DNA of 11,593 nucleotides from assembly GCA_036244855.1 (NCBI GenBank), contig BQKZ01006284.1:31138-42730 (forward strand). Direction: 5' to 3'. The notes below the pieces were generated by a model. The model saw nothing but the letters and a program-made list of their open reading frames with translations, did not search any database and was not told the origin of the DNA. The DNA is from Temnopleurus reevesii (Eukaryota > Echinodermata > Echinoidea > Temnopleuroida > Temnopleuridae). This document shows, in pieces, positions 7,646-11,593 of this stretch (the first letter of the stretch is position 1; each line of letters starts with the position of its first letter). The position numbers and the translations under genes are program-made.

Positions 7646-9655
7646 GTCAAAAGCAGGACAGACCATCATCGTTGCACCAAGACTAGAGATCTCCTTTATC
7701 TTTGAGAAGAGGGCCGGGATAAAAGGTGTTGTGGTGTGCCCCTGAATCAGAATGTTTGGGACAGTCATAAATTGATTCGAGTCGTTTCCTGCGCTTCGGG
7801 TTCGAGCCTCAGTCGCGTCTTTCGGGCGGTGATGTTAAAGGTTGGTCCCCCTTTCTCTCATCTTCTCCTGACGTAAATATTGAAATTTAAATGATACATG
7901 CCATAAAACAATATTACTCTCTCTCATTGGAGACACTTGCGTTTTTGCGCAAATGATCCAAATGACAATTTCAAATATCGTTTCGTCTGTCAGAGTACAG
8001 ACAGACCATGGTAGAACTAAAGATCCCTCGTATCCTTAATCTTTCCGCTAGGAAATTTAGCTAAGTATAAGTGTCAGACAAGAAATTCATGAGCTTTTAA
8101 CATCATTTTTTCCTGATAATGTTCATGCTAACAGTCAAAGAACAGATAGAGGACTGTCCTAGCAGTAGGACTAAAGATCTCTCGTATCCTTAATCCTTCC
8201 GATGGGAGATGAGATGAGAATGAATCTCGGGCAAGACATTCCTCTGCTTTTAACACCAATTTCCCTGATAATGTACTTGCTGACATCCGAACAGTCAAAG
8301 AACAGATAGGACTAAAGAACTCTTGAATCCTTGATCCTTCCCATGGGAGGTGAGATAAAAATGAATAATGGGCAAGGCATTCCTCTGCTTTTAACACGTT
8401 TTTTCCTGATAATGTTCTTGCCAACAGTNAAAAGAGGAAAATGTGAAATTTTGTGTACAAAGTGAATGGAGAGTTCTCCATGTTGGCAGCCATTTTGTGC
8501 CTGTGCGTTTGCCAATTTAAGGAGTCCATTAGGGTTGTGAATCAAAACTTTGAAAATTCAAAACTTTTGAATGGATTATTCGATTTTGCTCAAATTTTCA
8601 CAGTTTGTTCATCTAATTTTTTTCCATTTAATGATAGCAATTTAATGTCTGAGTGTAGTTCCCCTTTAAGAATAAATCTCGCACAAGAAATTACTCAGCT
8701 TTTAACACCTCATTCCCTGATAATGTTCTTGCTGACACCTCGACAGTCAAAGACCAGATAGACCGCTGTCCTCCCGGTAGGACTAAAGATCTCTTGTATC
8801 CTTGATCCTCCCGGAGGGAGATGAGATAATATTATATCTCAGGCAAGACATTTCTCTGCTGTTAAAACCTTTTTCCCTGATAATGTTCATGCCGACATCT
8901 CAACAGTCAAAGAACAGATAGACCACTATCCTCTCGGTAGGACTAAAGATCACTCGAATCCTGAATCCTTCCAATGGGTGATGAGATGAGAAAAATCTTG
9001 GGCAAGACATTCTTCTGCTTTTAACACCTTTTCCCCTGAAAATGATCTTGCCGATAATCAAAGAATAGATAGACCTCTATCCATAAGGTAAGACTAAAGA
9101 TCCCTTGTATCCTTGAACCTTCCGATAGGAATCTTGGGCAAGGCATTCTTCTGCTTTTAATATTCTTCTCTTATAATGTTCATGCCGACCTTGCAACAGT
9201 CAAAGAACAGATAGACCACTGTCCTCACGGTAGGAATAAATATCACTTGTTTTTCTTGATTCTTCCAAAGGGAGAAGAGATAAGAATAAACTACTCATTG
9301 TCCTCTCGGTAGGACTAAAGATCTTTCACTTCCTTAATCCTTCTGATTGGAGATGAAGGAAGAAAAATCTTGGGCAAGACATTCCTCTGCTTTTAACACC
9401 AATTTCCCTGATAATGTATTCGCCAATATACGAACAGTCAAAGAACAGATAGGACTAAAGAACTCTCGAATCCTTGATCCTTCCCATGGGAGGTGAGATA
9501 AAAATGAATAATGGGCAAGGCATTCCTCTGCTTTTAACACGTTTTTTCTTGATAATGTTCTTGCCGACAGTCAAAGAACAGATAGACCACTGTCCTCACG
9601 GTAGGACTAAAGATCCCTTGTATCCTTGATCCTCCCAGTGGGGGACGAGATACTC
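7646..9655. repeat. Irregular tandem array, 133-160 bp units
   Basis: The units are marked by cagtcaaagaacagatag, ggtaggactaaagatc, gggcaagacattcctctgc and ccctgataatgttcttgcc. Anchor starts are near 8132, 8292, 8425, 8744, 8904, 9055, 9197, 9435 and 9568, with a truncated joint near 9290. A more diverged unit lies at about 7985-8131 and a possible very diverged one begins near 7646. Spacings of about 160, 133, 151 and 142 are not multiples of three, so a minus-strand frame that stays open over 8128-8529 is unlikely to be a real protein. The units at 8292 and 9435 are close matches, both lacking the same internal segment, which points to block duplication. The last unit overlaps the aquaporin stop codon. 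A GGTTCGAG pol III B-box-like motif sits near 7799 between diverged units, unassigned. Confidence 0.88.
8430..8667 (+). mobile_element. Dispersed element family X, copy C
   Basis: This sequence interrupts the tandem array and matches copies A and B: it starts aaaagaggaaaatgtgaa, continues tgtacaaagtgaatggagag, includes ttcacagtttgttcatctaa, and ends agttcccctttaag. The array stops at cagt on the left. It resumes on the right not at the next base of the unit but about 85 bases further along, so insertion was accompanied by, or followed by, loss of array sequence. The base at 8429, exactly at the left junction, is an N. The overlapping open frame is not conserved in the other copies. Confidence 0.7.
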
Positions 9656-9810
9656 TGTAGCGCCACCATGTTCTCCTCTTCGGACGAGTCGGCGTTGGAA
9701 GCTCTCTCGCTGCGCCGTCTCCGCCGATCTCTCAACACCATCGTCGCAAAGATGTATTTGTAAATCAGTGCCGACACCACAGCTCCTAATACTGGACCAG
9801 CCACATACAC
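9607..9810 (-). CDS. Aquaporin, terminal coding exon (TM6 and C-tail)
   Basis: This is the last exon of a MIP-family channel. The acceptor is ttcttcatcag, followed by codons VYVAGPVLGAVVSALIYKYIF. These match the sixth membrane helix of classical aquaporins ('VYW.GP..G...A.L.Y..IF'). The cytoplasmic tail follows: a basic run RDRRRRRSER with possible phosphosites, an acidic DSSEEE segment, then SISSPTGRIKDTRDL and TAG (9609-9607). Total 67 residues, phase 0 with the preceding exon. The final 14 or so residues and the stop align base for base with the terminal unit of the downstream tandem array, so the end of this protein appears repeat-derived or the array grew from the gene end. No AATAAA is seen shortly downstream; a weak ATTAAA on this strand lies near 9160. 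An alternative unseen 3' exon cannot be excluded. Confidence 0.88.
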   Translation of the reverse strand: MYVAGPVLGAVVSALIYKYIFATMVLRDRRRRRSERASNADSSEEENMVALQSISSPTGRIKDTRDL

Positions 9811-9908
9811 CTGATGAAGAAGAAATACAAGATTAAGATCATTTTGTTTAGTGTTGAAAGCAAAACGGTTCATTAAAATAAAGTAAATATGCCATTTTTA
9901 CTTGACCA

Positions 9909-10036
9909 GGGGCCTGTAACATAAAATAGATACAATAACTTGGAAACGAATTGTATCTCTATGGTAAACATTTGTCTTAAAACTTATAATTAATGGTTAT
10001 TTTAAGTTTAATTGCATCTTCTATGTTACAGGCTCC
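9909..10036. mobile_element. Small palindromic MITE-like element
   Basis: The left end ggggcctgtaacataaaa and the reverse complement of the right end, ggagcctgtaacatagaa, form an approximately 18-base terminal inverted repeat with two mismatches over a 128-base segment. The interior has no ORF. Short elements opening with GGGCCTGT..CATAAA are common in invertebrate genomes, but I cannot assign this one to a superfamily from memory. It lies inside the aquaporin intron, on neither splice site. Confidence 0.75.
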
Positions 10037-10089
10037 AGAATTCATCATGGTACTGAATTCAACAGAATTTTCACAGGATAACCTGGATT

Positions 10090-10459
10090 TTGGATATTCA
10101 TAGTTGTGATAATAATCTTAATCATTTGTGTTATTTACCCAGGGTAGCTGCTTAGTTTCAAGAAACTATTGTCCCAGTGGACCCGGCAATAACAGTTATC
10201 ATTATTAACCGTTTATTGGATTCAAATGTGAACACACATAAATTCTGCACATTTTCCACACCCAAGGTGTTTCATGGTGCACATTAAGCTAAATTGACCA
10301 TAATGATCACTTCCAACCAGGTCCCCACTCACACCTGGGTCAAAAGCTGCACAATGTAGATGGGTTTCTTGCTGAAGGAGATTGAAGCCATAGAATGGAT
10401 TTGAACCGTGAATCACTGGTTGAAAGGCAAGGTCAGAACCACTACACCATGTCGCCTCC
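10090..10459 (-). mobile_element. tRNA-derived SINE (copy 2)
   Basis: On the minus strand the head carries an A-box-like TGGTGTAGTGG (10439-10449) and a B box GGTTCAAATCC (10397-10407) identical to that of the SINE at 225-519. The body at 10332-10374 (cagcaagaaa...gacccaggtg) matches copy 1. The 3' half has an aataaacggttaataatgat motif and continues to a gattattatcac-like end near 10090-10100. That lower boundary is uncertain. It is in the same orientation as the host gene, within its intron. A 79-residue open frame across it is incidental. Confidence 0.82.
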
Positions 10460-10617
10460 ACAGATCAAATGTTGACTTTTGCAGGAAAGCAATTATTTTA
10501 CAATTATTTTGATCACTATTTCTTCCTGAGGAATATCTCGTCTATTTAATTTAATTTGATTTAATTTAATGTCACAGTTTAATTTACAATTCTGAAAAGG
10601 TTGTCTAGTCCACTCAC

Positions 10618-10713
10618 CTCTAATAAAACCAGCCACAACGATGTGTCCATGCTTGTTATAACTGCAGCTGCGAGAGATCTTGCTGGGTTCATGCTTGCCT
10701 GAGTGAATGCATA
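10618..10713 (-). CDS. Aquaporin, exon with second NPA box
   Basis: This 96-base exon (32 codons, phase 0 at both ends) has an atttcag acceptor and a GTGAGT donor. It encodes YAFTQASMNPARSLAAAV followed by ITSMDTSLWLVLLE. NPAR is the second NPA box in loop E plus the invariant Arg of the aromatic/arginine selectivity filter (Arg195 in human AQP1). Aligning without gaps to AQP1, the usual Gly of 'YTG' is Gln and the Cys189 position is Ala. The exon is similar in size and position to the short third coding exon of vertebrate AQP0/1/2/4/5-type genes, supporting a classical aquaporin rather than an AQP11-like or bacterial-type channel. Substrate cannot be stated because half the pore is outside the window. 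Confidence 0.93.
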
Positions 10714-11385
10714 CTGAAATATAAAATGCAATCAAGAGATGAATACATTCAAAGATGAATGCATTTGCTTATAATACATTGAACAACCAGACTGGGACAG
10801 TTATATGATACATGTACATGTATGTACATTCATTTCATGAACTTTATTTGGCAGCACTGGAGAATAAAATTGATACATATTAAAAAGATATAAAATGATG
10901 TCAAAGGAATGAATTTCAGTGTCTACTACTTTGACAGCAATGTTATATAATGTTCTGCATTTTGCTGCAAACCAGAGGACTGTCTGTTCATAAGATATTT
11001 CTCATTTTATCTTATGCTAATTTTTTCTTCTCATAATTACAATAAAAGATGTAATAAAATGACAAAAATAATACCACGAAGTTGGGAGAGGGTGGACCTA
11101 GCAAACAGTGTTTGAAAGAAGTTAATCAGTGAGCAAACATAACAACTCTCTGCACATCATGAAATGAGAAGAGGAATAGGTAGATGGGGAACAGCAATAG
11201 TATCAAGACGAAAAAGTAAAAAAACAAAGAAAAAAATTGACTTGCTTGGATGAATTCTAAGTATATTTCAATACATCAAATGTCACATTTATAGGACAAT
11301 TTTTTTGCTCCATGGCTTGTCATGTTTGCCTATTTGTACATGACCTTAAGTCTGTTTTATTTAGGATAGACTTATGCTCACTTAC
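10714..11385 (-). other. Aquaporin intron upstream of the NPA exon
   Basis: The intron has donor GTAAGTG (11385-11379) and acceptor TTTCAG (10719-10714). It is AT-rich with no exon-like open frame or assigned repeat. A short acatgtacatgt palindrome lies near 10810. Confidence 0.85.
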
Positions 11386-11593
11386 CCCCCACATGGTGTT
11401 CATACTGTACGTTGTCCCTATGACGAGCGCCCGACAGCTGGGCCAGTAGTACCCATTCTCGGGCAACCTGAGTTCCCATGACGATAGCACAACGAAGACG
11501 TAGATAAACGTTAAGATCAGCTCTATGCCGAAAGCAAGATGTGAAGAAATCTCAGTGGACGGGGTTGTGGCGCCCAGCGAGCCTTGTAAAGCA
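11386..11593 (-). CDS. Aquaporin, partial exon (TM4 and TM5)
   Basis: The exon is open from the right window edge; the first complete codon is at 11592. It encodes 69 residues ending ATG TGG GGG before donor GTAAGT. FGIELILTFIYVFVVLSSW is the fourth membrane helix, with the conserved Glu of the MIP family. RALVIGTTYSMNTMWG is the fifth helix. The TM4-TM5 loop (ELRLPENGYYWPSC) has a slightly unusual Trp/Cys. In ungapped alignment to AQP1 from 'LAIG', the selectivity-filter His180 is Thr here and the preceding Gly is Asn. The N-terminal half (TM1-3, first NPA) must lie beyond the right edge. Together the three exons give 168 residues. Assignment to the MIP family is firm; the subfamily is not. 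Confidence 0.92.

Larger units (their letters stand above)
9811..10617 (-). other. Aquaporin intron between the NPA exon and last exon
   Basis: The intron has donor GTGAGTG (10617-10611) and acceptor TTCATCAG (ending at 9811). It contains a palindromic element (9909-10036), a SINE (about 10090-10459), both of which enlarge it, and a short (TTTAA)n-like run at 10542-10569. Confidence 0.85.

Noticed and set aside
8128..8529. 133-residue minus-strand open frame with internal protein-level repeats (LKAEECLA, SHLP.EG)
   Set aside because: It is a translation of the tandem array. Unit lengths are not multiples of three, the frame is lost in other units, and it runs across the inserted element and the N.
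10222..10461. 79-residue minus-strand open frame with several Cys and His
   Set aside because: It lies entirely within the second SINE; the related SINE does not keep the frame.

Overview
The window looks like a repeat-rich, AT-rich nuclear segment from an animal. The evidence is split coding exons with GT-AG splice sites, tRNA-derived SINEs, 3' ends of LINE-type retrotransposons with (ATT)n-like tails, and several small inverted-repeat DNA transposons. The style of the SINE and LINE tails and of the microsatellites suggests a marine invertebrate, plausibly an echinoderm or another invertebrate deuterostome. That placement is an inference; no species can be named. There are no bacterial operons, CRISPR arrays or rRNA genes.

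The only convincing host gene is on the minus strand at the right end. It is the C-terminal half of an aquaporin (MIP family), in three phase-0 exons: 11592-11386 (running off the right edge), 10713-10618 and 9810-9607. The exons encode, in order, TM4 with its conserved Glu, TM5, loop E with the second NPA box followed by Arg, TM6 and a basic/acidic cytoplasmic tail. The intron after TM5 falls close to an intron in vertebrate classical aquaporins. The selectivity-filter positions are unusual: Thr where AQP1 has His180 and Ala where it has Cys189. The last codons and the stop lie inside the terminal unit of a tandem repeat array that fills the adjacent downstream 1.5-2 kb.

Layout from left to right: degenerate CAAT-type simple repeats with a minus-strand SINE and an abutting inverted-repeat element (1-985); more CAAT and purine-rich tracts (986-1980); a near-palindromic fold-back element (1984-2163); two opposed copies of one dispersed element (about 2318-2930); a pogo/Tigger-like inverted-repeat element with a LINE 3' end nested inside it (3334-3695); a long stretch with no recognised feature (3696-4945); a three-copy tandem repeat of about 135 bp (about 4947-5350); more unassigned sequence; purine-rich and GATA microsatellites (6313-6635); a second LINE 3' end with a readable reverse-transcriptase-ORF C-terminus (6925-7280); the irregular tandem array of about 133-160 bp units (about 7646-9655), interrupted by a third copy of the 2.3-2.9 kb element; and the aquaporin exons, whose introns hold a small palindromic element and a second SINE of the same family as the first.

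The SINE and the LINE ends share a similar 3' tail, which fits the known dependence of SINEs on a partner LINE. I found no evidence of a new multi-gene system. The most interesting points are the repeat-derived end of the aquaporin, its non-canonical filter, and the layered transposon insertions.
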